From Basidiobolus heterosporus B8920 (lineage: Eukaryota > Basidiobolomycota > Basidiobolomycetes > Basidiobolales > Basidiobolaceae), in contig JNET01029544.1 in assembly GCA_000697455.1 (NCBI GenBank), forward strand, positions 1 through 10,872: a stretch of DNA of 10,872 nt, written 5' to 3'. Positions 1 through 8,800 of the stretch are shown here, piece after piece; position 1 is the stretch's first letter, and every line of letters begins with the position of its first letter. The notes below the pieces were generated by a model. It searched no databases. It was not told the origin of the DNA and was given only the letters and a program-made list of their open reading frames with translations. The position numbers were made by a program, and so were the translations under genes.

Positions 1-269
1 GTGTACAGAAGAGTCGCGTAAAGTTTTCGAGTTCTCTCGTCGTGTTAACCAAGTCTTTGTTGTTTGGTAAAATCAGAAATTATTGGTCACGATTCTATGT
101 AAACAAGCGCATTTAATAGTCACATAATTGATTGTGATCGATTGCTTTAGATTTCAAAAGCGATAATTTTTATAGGTAGCATTTAATTTCGATTTTGCAT
201 ATTCCGTACATATGTTATAATCATGCTTAATTCTCATGTTTAAAATACGGCAAGATGAATGGGCATTCT

Positions 270-291
270 ATTGGTCCTCTCGATGGCCAAT
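270..291. promoter_or_regulatory. Inverted CCAAT-box pair
   Basis: ATTGG at 270-274 and CCAAT at 287-291 form an inverted pair about one helical turn apart. CCAAT boxes bind NF-Y/HAP-type factors in fungi and animals. The pair lies about 100 bases upstream of a TATA-like run, so it could serve a promoter firing to the right. This is inferred from motif and spacing only. Confidence 0.3.
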
Positions 292-386
292 CATGTCGAA
301 GTCAAAAACCATGGGATTGCTAATGAATAGAAATCGCATGTGCTAATTCGGAAGGCCTTATATGCTATGCAAACGCAGCCACCAAG

Positions 387-396
387 TATATATATA
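387..396 (+). promoter_or_regulatory. TATA-like element
   Basis: An uninterrupted (TA)5 run follows the CCAAT pair and precedes a C/T-rich segment (430-450) that could hold a transcription start. In an AT-rich genome such runs also occur by chance. No gene can be firmly assigned to it; the next confident start codon is at 1207. Confidence 0.25.
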
Positions 397-905
397 GAAA
401 TCATAAATAACACTTGAATATAGCACTCAATTCCATTTCTGACTCTTCCCAAGGCGTATTCTGGGTCAGTATAAAGAATTATGACTTGACAAAAGCTTAG
501 GCACTAGTGACACGATACTTTCCGTATCGGATTCACGGCTGGTATTTCGGCAGTATCGAACGTGCAATTTCATATTGCTTTGTATTTGAATTTCCCACAG
601 CAGACACGCGAGTTTGGAAGCGGAAATCTGTTGATAGTGAGGGGCTAGGGTATACCGCGATTGCTAATGTCAGCATGTTTCAGAGATAGACATTGAAGTT
701 AATCGTGTATTACAACCGTATTACTTATTGTTCCGGATCATGAATGTCAGTTGCTCCCGCTGAAGCAAAACTGCCGTTGTGTTAAGGTAGATTTAGTTGT
801 TGTTGGAGTTAGAAGATAATCTCAACTATTCTCCTACACTTGGCTCTTCTGAATGGTGTAATGTAGTGGATTAAAAGTGAAGTCTTAAGAATCTCAGTCG
901 ACACA

Positions 906-1028
906 ATGGAGTCTCATGCCTCTAAGGAGGAATTTGATCCAGTATGCTCTGGTGCCATTTCCCACCATCGTGAGACAATTATCCATTCTTTACCACAGAC
1001 GTACCTAGGTTTTCAGAACCTTAATTAA
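906..1028 (+). CDS. Small ORF or first exon, 40 codons, function unknown
   Basis: The ATG sits in a favourable context (ACACAATGG, A at -3 and G at +4) and opens a 40-codon frame, starting MESHASKEEF, that ends in TAA at 1026. I recognise no family. It may be a real small protein, the first exon of a spliced gene (a GTATGC donor-like site lies at 942, in phase 0), or an upstream ORF in the leader of the carrier gene. Possible acceptors follow at 998, 1007, 1089 and 1114, but no joining gives a protein I can identify. Confidence 0.2.
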   Translation: MESHASKEEFDPVCSGAISHHRETIIHSLPQTYLGFQNLN

Positions 1029-1114
1029 CTTCTTTGACATATAATTTAGATCTAGGATAGATTTATCAACTACACCGATATTTTTATAGACAATCGTGCT
1101 TTTTTCGAAACTAG

Positions 1115-1351
1115 TTTTGCATACTTATAACCCTTCTGTCTACACTCTACCTCACATTGCTGGTGTTTCTTGCTATATCCTTGCTCCTCGCACATCTCAA
1201 CAAACCATGGGAAACAAAACTCAACCGTCTGGTCCTTCGTACCCTTTTTGGTTCGGTGGTATGTTTAGTAAGCTCTTTGTGTGTGGTTGAGTTGGGTAAT
1301 GCTCAACCAGACACAATGTGTTTTTATATGCGATTCATTAACTCTGCTTGA
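1115..1351 (+). other. Hydrophobic reading frame overlapping carrier exon 1
   Basis: A frame open for 78 codons runs from just after an acceptor-like CTAG (1111-1114) to a TGA at 1349. It translates to two hydrophobic stretches: about 25 Leu/Ile/Thr residues, then a Lys/Trp/Arg-containing loop, then about 20 residues around GSVVCLVSSL. This looks like part of a multi-pass membrane protein. It overlaps the first exon of the dicarboxylate carrier in a different frame. A C/T-rich leader read in the right frame also gives Leu/Ser/Phe-rich peptides, so this may be an artefact. Confidence 0.2.
1127..1206 (+). promoter_or_regulatory. Pyrimidine-rich leader before the carrier ATG
   Basis: The 80 bases before ATG 1207 are strongly enriched in C and T, with little G. 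C/T-rich tracts just upstream of start codons are common in highly expressed fungal genes, where they mark the transcription start or 5' leader. Here the tract ends directly in the AACAAACC context of the carrier start codon. Confidence 0.4.
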
Positions 1352-2511
1352 CTTCTTAGGTGCGGCTGCAATGTGGGGTACCGTTTGTACTCACCCTTTC
1401 GACGTAGTTAAAGTACGTCTGCAAACTAATGAGAGTCGTGTAAACGCTGGTGCCTTTCAAACTTTGGTTGGCACAGTAAAGAAGGAGGGACCTTTAGCAA
1501 TTTACAACGGGCTTAGTGGAAGTCTTTTCAGGCAAGCTGTGAGTGACATATATTTATTCTGGTGTCGAAGACTTCGATTAACATACCAATAGACTTATTC
1601 TACAACCCGCTTTGGAGTGTACGATATATTGAAGAGGGAAGTCGCTAACAAAGATGGTGTGTTTTATTCTCTATTGTCGAACCGGTGTGAGACATAAGCT
1701 TAAGGTTATTTTAACATTCTAGGCACTATCCCAGTGTGGAAATCATTATTAATTTCTATGGTATCGGGTACATAATTTACTTTAAAATTCTATTTAAAAA
1801 TGTATATATATTTATACAAACATGGTAGGATGTATGGGCGGGGTTGTTGGAAACCCAGGCGATGTTCTGACGATTAGAATGGCCAATGACGGTAAACTGC
1901 CGCTAGAGTTACGCAGGAATTACAAACACTGCTTTGATGGCCTTTACAAAATTGCTCGTGATGAAGGTATTCTTGGGCTATTTCGTGGGGTTGGCCCTAA
2001 TACGGTCAGGGCAATATTCATGAACAGCTCTCAGCTGGCCAGCTATGACCAGTTTAAGCAAATATTGTTGTTTAAACTCCATTTCCAAGATAACGTGTAT
2101 ACACACTTTACCTCAAGTCTCTTAGCGGTAACTGATCTACCTTTCAGATGCTTTCTGGCTTTACTTTAATCATATTCATGCCACATATCTAGGGACTTGT
2201 GGCAACAACAGCATGTGCTCCAGTAGATGTTATCAAAACACGCGTGATGAATTCAGCTACAAAAGAGGTTAGTACCTTTATACTTATACTTCTAATCAGG
2301 ATCATTGAAATAATCGAGGCCAATTTTTCTCCAGAATGCCATCACCGTGTTTACGAATATCCTGAGGAACGAAGGACCCAGTGCGTTATTCAAAGGTTGG
2401 CTCCCGGCGTTTATGCGTCTCGGACCTCATACTATTATCACCTTTATAACGTTGGAGAAAATTCGGCAGCTATGGGATGCTCGTAAGGAGATCACGGTTG
2501 CTATGGTTTAG
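1207..2511 (+). CDS. DIC1: Mitochondrial dicarboxylate carrier (SLC25A10 type)
   Basis: This inner-membrane carrier exchanges malate or succinate for phosphate or other dicarboxylates. Exons are 1207-1258, 1360-1538, 1593-1656, 1723-1767, 1829-2127, 2193-2267 and 2335-2511 (stop TAG), giving 296 residues, normal for the family. The three carrier signatures are visible: PFDVVKVRLQ (residues 30-39), PGDVLTIRM (123-131) and PVDVIKTRV (223-231). In the second repeat Thr replaces the usual Lys, a DIC feature (human has Asn there). Blocks such as FWFGG, CTHPFD, RRNYKHCFDGLYKIARDEG and DNVYTHF closely track human SLC25A10, as I recall it. All six introns (about 54-101 bases) are phase-consistent and end in TAG or CAG. 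The upstream frame stays open to 1090, but starting at 1207 gives the canonical length. Other organic-acid carriers (OAC, UCP, oxoglutarate) fit less well. Confidence 0.93.
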
Positions 2512-3034
2512 CTGACAATAAGCATATATCTTTCCCTATAATCGCCATATATCATTCGCACAATACATCAACAATACTTCATGATCTTAGCTTTTGTGTA
2601 TTTCTAGACGAAGGTTATCGTCACTAGTTTTACTCTCATTTTTGTCAAGCCGATTATAGATAAAGAATATTTTGGAAATCTTCATCCTTATCTTATCACA
2701 TCATTACTGCTTTGTGATGGATATTTAAAATATTTGATTATCTCATAGTTTCCATTAACGCTAGCTAAATTCAAGATTTCAAGAAGCTCCCACTCAATTA
2801 ATTCCCATAGTACATCCAAACATAGCAAGAGGAGAGATGATTATGTAATTCAACTGCTTATAGTACTTCTAATTCTATTTGCATTACCTTGATTTATAAT
2901 CTACTCTAGTCTGTGCTCAAACCAAAGATATTAATGCTTTAAGCTTTATTAAGAAATATATTATACCTTCTCCCTTTCATATAACTAGGTTTTTCAACAT
3001 ATCCTTGGAACGCTTATCTATACATGGTACTATC
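2512..3034. other. Intergenic spacer between carrier and INTS10-like gene
   Basis: This AT-rich stretch of about 520 bases has stops in all frames and no recognisable gene, RNA gene or repeat. It should hold the 3' UTR of the carrier gene and the promoter of the next gene. Neither a clear AATAAA near the carrier stop nor a convincing promoter element is visible. The frame of the next gene stays open back to 3005 without another ATG. Confidence 0.6.
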
Positions 3035-5790
3035 ATGGCATTCAACACCCATCCCAATGAAAATCTGTCAGACAAACTAAGGAGCAACGATAATAACATA
3101 AGCCAGACGATATATGATGTAGAAAAAGATTTGGCCCACGACTTTCTTTACAGCGCTAAGCTGAAAGTTGTCTCTGCACTGCTCAAATTCCAGAACGTAC
3201 CTGAGTTTGAGGTATGGCTTACCTTCTTAATACTGGATAGTTTTTCGTGACCATTCTAATGTGAGCTTCATCAATACTTCCAGATACTTGCATTTCGAAT
3301 TGCCTTGGCTGAAGAGTGCTATCTTTCAGCAACCAGCTGCCTAAGACGAATGTCGGTAGGAACTGGGCGTGTGACGTTGTAGTGACTACACACTAATCAA
3401 ATATTGTTGTTTGCCCTCATAGTCGGAGCAAGTTTCTCGAAACAACTAGTTACAGAAAATTCATCATAGAGCTTGTTCATTACGTTCTGCATCGGTGTCG
3501 AGCACGTTATCAAAGTAGGCGCTGTGATATAACCTTCGGTAAAAGCATCGATGATTATTTACAAAGCCTCTATCGTGTTAGAATTCCTAGAGTCAATAGA
3601 TCCTATCTTGCGAAAAATGATATTACTAGATGCTGCAGGTATCTCGACTTCTCATAATTGGCTAGACTTGAGATAATTGATTGACTCCTTCTCAGATTTT
3701 CTTAGGTTGGAGGAACGATATTTCGACTCTATGAGAGTTTATGGTTTACTGTTTATATACTCTCCAGATTCGATTTTGCAATATGGAGTACGTGTCTGTT
3801 GTCAATAATCGTAAATAATAGAATACCTATTGATGGTAAAATCCACCGTCTAGGTTCCAATTTTGAAGTCCATCATTGAGAAAGAACTCCCATTGTTCGG
3901 CTCTTATCGTAGCTTTTTAGGTCCAATCTTGATGTTCTTTATTTTTATACCTTAGTCTAATGTTTGTTTTTCAGCCGAGTATATATCTCCATTGATATCT
4001 CAGCATAGGCTTCATGTTATCTCACCTCCGGTGCCCGCATTGTTTCCACAAGAGAGTCCGGCAAATTCAATACGTCTTGATTATGTTGATCTGGTGAAAT
4101 ACACTGAAGCCACTCTCAGTTATTACATGGTTAGGAAGAGTTGGAAGAGGATGTACCAGTTCTTTGTACGAGTCATGTCCAATTCCGGCTACTTAAAAAG
4201 CGACTGGTACGGTCACCATATATCCAACGAGGCATATACACTTACTCAGCTTGATTCAACAAATTGTAGTGAAGCGGCCATTCTGAAAATCTCTTTAGGG
4301 TCATCGTTTCTGTATCCAGACCAACAGCTGCAGTACATAGATAATCACGGCCAGTTCCCCCAAGAGCTTCGTTTCATTCTCTATTACAGTTGCCTTGTTC
4401 AAATCGCATGCGACTACTTCGAAGTAGCGTTTGGATTGCATACCACTCAAGCCGTATCTTCCGGTTGGTGGAGCATTGAATATCAATCTATTTGATTGCA
4501 TTATTGACCAAGCCGATAGGATTTGGCAGAATACTAATAATCCCAGTTAGTGACGTCGACCAATATGTTCAAAGCAGAGAAGAAGATCCCAAGAGTAAAT
4601 ATGAAGTTTATGAACACTAGATGCGATACTCACAGTACTAATCACAAAACTCCTCTGTAGTAAGAGACTCTGACCCTTGCCTCAAGAGCTTTGCTCTATT
4701 AAAATCTGCTGGCCGTATAATTAGCCTGTTGCAAGAGTCTTTTCCCAACTATGAAGAAGGTAACCCTAAGCCCAATATCATGACTCTACTGGGCATCTGA
4801 TTGATTGCTCCCTTATTTCCAGAGATCAAAGCGCTCTTTACGAGTTGGAAGGTCCCGCAGGACTTTATCGATGCAGTTACCTTGTGCCGAGCAGATTGGG
4901 AATTATATCAGGTCAGCTCTATTTGATTGAATGTGTAGATCTACGCTTACCCAACCCACAGAAATCGTACTCAAAAGCCAACGAATTGTATCGGATATAT
5001 CTGATCCAATTTTACCAAAATTGGCAAAAAGAGCAGGAAGTGAAATTTCGAACAAAGCTCGTTTACAACCTCCTAATCCCGTTTCGAATACTCTATTGTC
5101 GTGGCCTTATATTCGGATTTCTTGAAGACTTTCATCAGGCACGATTGTGCCTACTTCCCATACTTTGCTCGTTACCATTCAATAATGTAAGCGACCTTTG
5201 TGTGGACCAAAATTATCGTGGCGGGATACCATTTCGTGCAGTTAGTGCTACTCAACTATTCGCTAGCACATACACCCAGGTTCTCGATATGTACGAAATG
5301 GATATCGGGAGAAATGGGCCTCACGAGGCTTTGATGTGGGATTTTGTCTTTCTTCTCCAGTATACAACTCAGAAAAAAGCACACAGAGTCACTTTTTTCT
5401 GCGAAAGGTTGGCTTGTATAGAAAAGTTGCACACTGCCGTCTTTGATCAACTATTTGGTATATGTATGCTTCACTACTGTCACTAGTCTACTCCATTAAC
5501 AAAGTTTCATACACTAGACGACAATATGATTCGATCTCTGTACCTCATTCAAAGAAAACAGGAGGTATTTCACTTGGATTCTTTTGAAATTGATATATTT
5601 CTGAAACTATTTTCAGGCCAGTGCCTCCAATTCCATACCGAAGCAGCCTCTAAGTCTCCAGTTGTTCAAAGCCAAATTCAAACACTCTGTTGTACCTCCC
5701 ACTGATTACAAGCCTCTGTTTCTTAACGCAGTTCAATGCGCGTACAAACGGGAACGTAATTTGAACTCGGAATTTCATCCAATTTTGTAA
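3035..5790 (+). CDS. INTS10: Integrator complex subunit 10-like protein
   Basis: INTS10 is an alpha-helical scaffold of the nuclear Integrator complex, which cleaves nascent RNA at paused polymerase II and processes snRNAs; in animals it binds INTS13 and INTS14. Exons as read: 3035-3211, 3284-3355, 3433-3638, 3706-3787, 3854-3920, 3975-4423, 4452-4545, 4661-4759, 4823-4911, 4962-5457, 5518-5564 and 5617-5790. The product has 683 residues; human INTS10 has 710. Blocks match recalled human INTS10 in order: YRSFLAEYISPLI (human FRKLFVCDVLPLI), SWKRMYQFFVRVM (PWERLFKILNVVG), WDFVFLLQ (GHVIVLLQ) and NMIRSLYLIQRKQE (DMLEEFAYLRTQE). No catalytic motif is expected. Two junctions (acceptors 3432 and 4451) need AAG acceptors, one closing a 28-base intron; a sequence error there is the alternative. 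The donor at 3921 (GTCCAA) is also weak. Identity is divergent, so a distant INTS10-like relative is possible. Confidence 0.72.
4424..4451 (+). other. Putative 28-base intron with AAG acceptor
   Basis: The INTS10-like frame is open through GAA (4421-4423), and the coherent downstream frame (CCG TAT CTT, then LNINLFDCII) is offset by +1. Removing GTAGCG...CTCAAG restores phase exactly. The intron would be very short. Alternatives are a one-base insertion or two-base deletion in the assembly, or a real frameshift. Confidence 0.35.
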
Positions 5791-5822
5791 TATTACAACG
5801 TGAGTATGAATATAATCCTCAG
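5787..5822 (+). other. Intron-like segment across the INTS10/FIRRM boundary
   Basis: GTAATATTAC...CCTCAG is 36 bases long, divisible by three, and contains the INTS10 stop codon (5788-5790). Splicing it would join INTS10 Pro-Ile to the frame that begins the FIRRM-like gene (Val-Leu-Lys-Gly-Thr) without a stop. It has a GTAATA donor, a TATAATC possible branch site and a CTCAG acceptor. Whether it is ever spliced is unknown. Confidence 0.3.
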
Positions 5823-8800
5823 CGTTTTAAAAGGGACCATTTATTTAGATAGATATGTTACCCATGATTTACATTATGCTGACTGTATTTTTCGTTTAAT
5901 TCATTTGACTGAGCGCCCAAGTCTTTTTTTCGAGTGATCCATTCCTTGACTACATCGACATTACGAAAGCCATTCTACTAATGTACAACCTGACCCATAC
6001 TAGGGTTTTGAAGCAGTCCAAGTATCTTTTATACCAGATATATGGCATATATACAATTGTTACCTTAAACTCGCCTGATCACTAAACGATTTTTTCATGG
6101 CCGTTTTCTAACTAACTCGATTAGTAATTTGTCATTTATATATTTGAAAACTGCGGTCAATGGCGATCACGTGAAATCGAAATGGGTGATGGGTTCAAAA
6201 CAGTCTCTGGAATAATGAATGTTATTGTTTATGATAAGTCAGTCAAATGGCAACATATGGCTTCTTTGGTGCAAACTCCTCACCAACTAGGGATATTCAC
6301 GATAGCCAAGAAAAGTTTAGAATGTCAAAAAACCCTGAAGTGATTGAAGCAGAGCTTCGAACCGGGGTTATAAGTCAAGAGCTTCTGATATGTGTTTCAA
6401 TATCCTTTGCAACTGGTTTTATGTTACATTCGAACAATCGAAAAGCACTCTTCTTTCCTTGACTCCTAGAAACAATACTATATCAGATCGTAGCATTCTC
6501 ACTGAAGTAAAAGTTAGCTTGGTTACTGCATTATGTAAACAACTACGTGAACATAATCCACCACAGTTTAGTTTGATTCAATTCATAATTACGGTCATTC
6601 ACGAGGTATTTTAACTGTTATCCTACTTACCAAGCCTCATACTCTTTCTAATTTATAAATCACTTTCTGTCTCAGATTTCTGCGTTAGCACAACATACTA
6701 TTGAAAACAGCAAGCAGTCATTTGATTATCAGACCGATGGAGAAATAGAGTTATTAATAGAGGCTCTCAGGGTATGGATGGTTCTTCTAAACTTAGAGCT
6801 GATTGATATTAATTTGTTGTCTAAATAGCTAGAAATATGTTATGCGGATCTGTTATCTCTTACTCTCAACAAATTACAAGTTCTGGTTGAATCTGGCCAC
6901 GAAAATGCCCAAGCACTATTTATTGACAGTGGATTTCGCGACGAAAAAGAGGCCTTTAATATTTTCAACACGCAGATATTATCGTATTGTCATTTCTCGC
7001 TTGAAAAAAGTAGAGTATGTACATGATGCAGTAGATATATGAAGTAGTAAGCCTTGATCTGAAATCATCTTGTTAGGCACTTGTCGGAAAAATAGGTGTA
7101 CGAGACGAAAGAGTAAGCACCGATTTGGATCGTTGGTATAAGGTTACGTTTGACCTCTTGAAGAGCTATTTGTTATTTCTTCTTGAAAGCTTTCCAAAGC
7201 ATCCCACCCTCTCACAAAATCCGATATTATTCAACCGAGTCGCTCATGGTATGTGTAGCTTCTTGGTACTCTTACTGCATGTATTCATTTGATTTTTCGA
7301 ATTTTAGCCTGTAATCAGCTTATTCCCATTTGCGAGATTGCTGAGTCAGATTTTACCTTGCTTAATCTATCATGGAAGCATCTTTCAAAGCTTATTGCGC
7401 AATACAAATCTTCGATCATGGATCAAATGCTAAAGGTGGACTTTGGCTTATCGTTGTCCATATGCCATGATGCTTACTGGTTTTTGTAATGTAGGTCGAT
7501 ACTATCAATCGTTGCCTGATCAATGGGATGCTGGAACAGCTGAAAGAGATAGATACTCTTTTCTCCTCTAAAGAAGTACTACTGCCTCAAGTTAAACGTC
7601 ACGTTACGGTGATTCGCTTTTATTTATCTCATGTACAAACACTCCTAAGGCTTTATGGGAATGTCCTATGTAGTTCTGATGAAACCATGAAATCTTTACT
7701 CTCTTGCTTCTATATTTTACGAAGCCGCATACCGCCTTCTCCTCGCAGTAATACCGTGAATTCACAAATCACAGCTTTGCTTCGCGACACCCTTTTGCCA
7801 TCTATTGACAACATTACTGCAATCATCCTTGTCGGTAAAGCGATGACTGAAGAAGATCGGATCAAGCTGATTTCCACACTGATTGATCCTTCTTGCCTTG
7901 AAAACTCAAGCGAAAGTGCTTTTAGAGCGGTTACTCCCGAGGATATCATCTTTTCCAAAATCCAACTTGGCCAAAATCTGCTCCAAAATTTCAACGAGCT
8001 CTCAGATCTTGCTCAGCGCCGTTTATTTCCTGATCTCAGTCAAACCGGCGGCATTTGTATTTTACGAAGCTTCCTCCAACTTGCTGATTGTTTGCCGTTC
8101 AGGTATTTCATTAACCCTGAGGACCTCAACACGAATCTCGCACTTTCTGGGGCTCACGAAGATTTTGGAAATGAACTATATCAGCAAATCGTTGTATCAG
8201 TAGCTACTTTTGTTCACTGTTTATCGAATCAATTTCCGGTTTGGGAGGCGCGATCTTTCGAAATATTGCTCAGTTCAGGCGGCATTGCATCGATTGTCAT
8301 TCTTGATGTGTGGACTTTTATAGCCCGAGAGCTGAGCGAAGAGACCAAGTATAATATCATCGATATGGCCATGAAACTGGTAATCTTTAAAGTGAACCCT
8401 TTATGCTCTATTGTCTATTGAAACCTGACTTTTTGATTCAGATACCAAGTGTACATCACATAAGCCCACTTGCTTTTTATCTTCGTCAGATGCTTGAAAG
8501 GCTGCTTCCATACCTACAACCCGGGCTAAAGGTAAGATAGCTTTCATGTCTCTCCACTTTTCTTATTTCTAACTCTGGATTTAGAGCACGCTGGGCAACC
8601 AATTGATATTATCCTCAGCCAGCGGTTCAGCTTCGCCTTGCAATCTTTCTACCGATATTCTTAAAATATGGGCATCGATACCGATAGAGAAAATGTTCGG
8701 GAGATCTCAGCAGGTAATTTTCTCTGGGGTTTTTTACTACATGCTAAACGTGACTAAATTTCTTACCTCCCGGTAGCTTCAAACAATATTTGACAATATC

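Larger units (their letters stand above)
1..905. other. Upstream region without a recognised gene
   Basis: No reading frame here looks convincingly coding. The longest open frame (507-689, plus) lacks an ATG start, matches no family I know, and its two alternative plus frames are open over part of the same stretch. Short ATG frames at 255 and 294 end after about 20 codons. The stretch is AT-rich with promoter-like elements near 270-400. It may hold the 5' part of an unrecognised transcript whose later exons lie around 906-1115, but I cannot place exons. Confidence 0.5.

Noticed and set aside
507-689. 60-codon plus-strand open frame
   Set aside because: It starts with GTG, has no recognisable family, and neighbouring frames are open over part of the same span.
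4845-4961. 5' part of the long open frame ending at 5486, read as one exon
   Set aside because: The frame before 4962 does not resemble INTS10, whereas another frame (EIKALFTSW...ADWELYQ) does. An intron at 4912-4961 joins the two in phase.
4301-5450. Minus-strand frames 4301-4501 and 5256-5450
   Set aside because: They lie antisense to well-supported INTS10 exons and have no family resemblance.
6247-6462. ATG-started frame taken as the FIRRM start
   Set aside because: It resembles no FIRRM block. The frame that includes SLVQTPHQLGIFTIAKKSLE fits the human sequence better and splices in phase to 6380.
7710-8203. Minus-strand frame 7710-7994 and plus-strand frame 7883-8203
   Set aside because: Both are shadows of the 885-base FIRRM exon, which is open throughout and matches conserved blocks.
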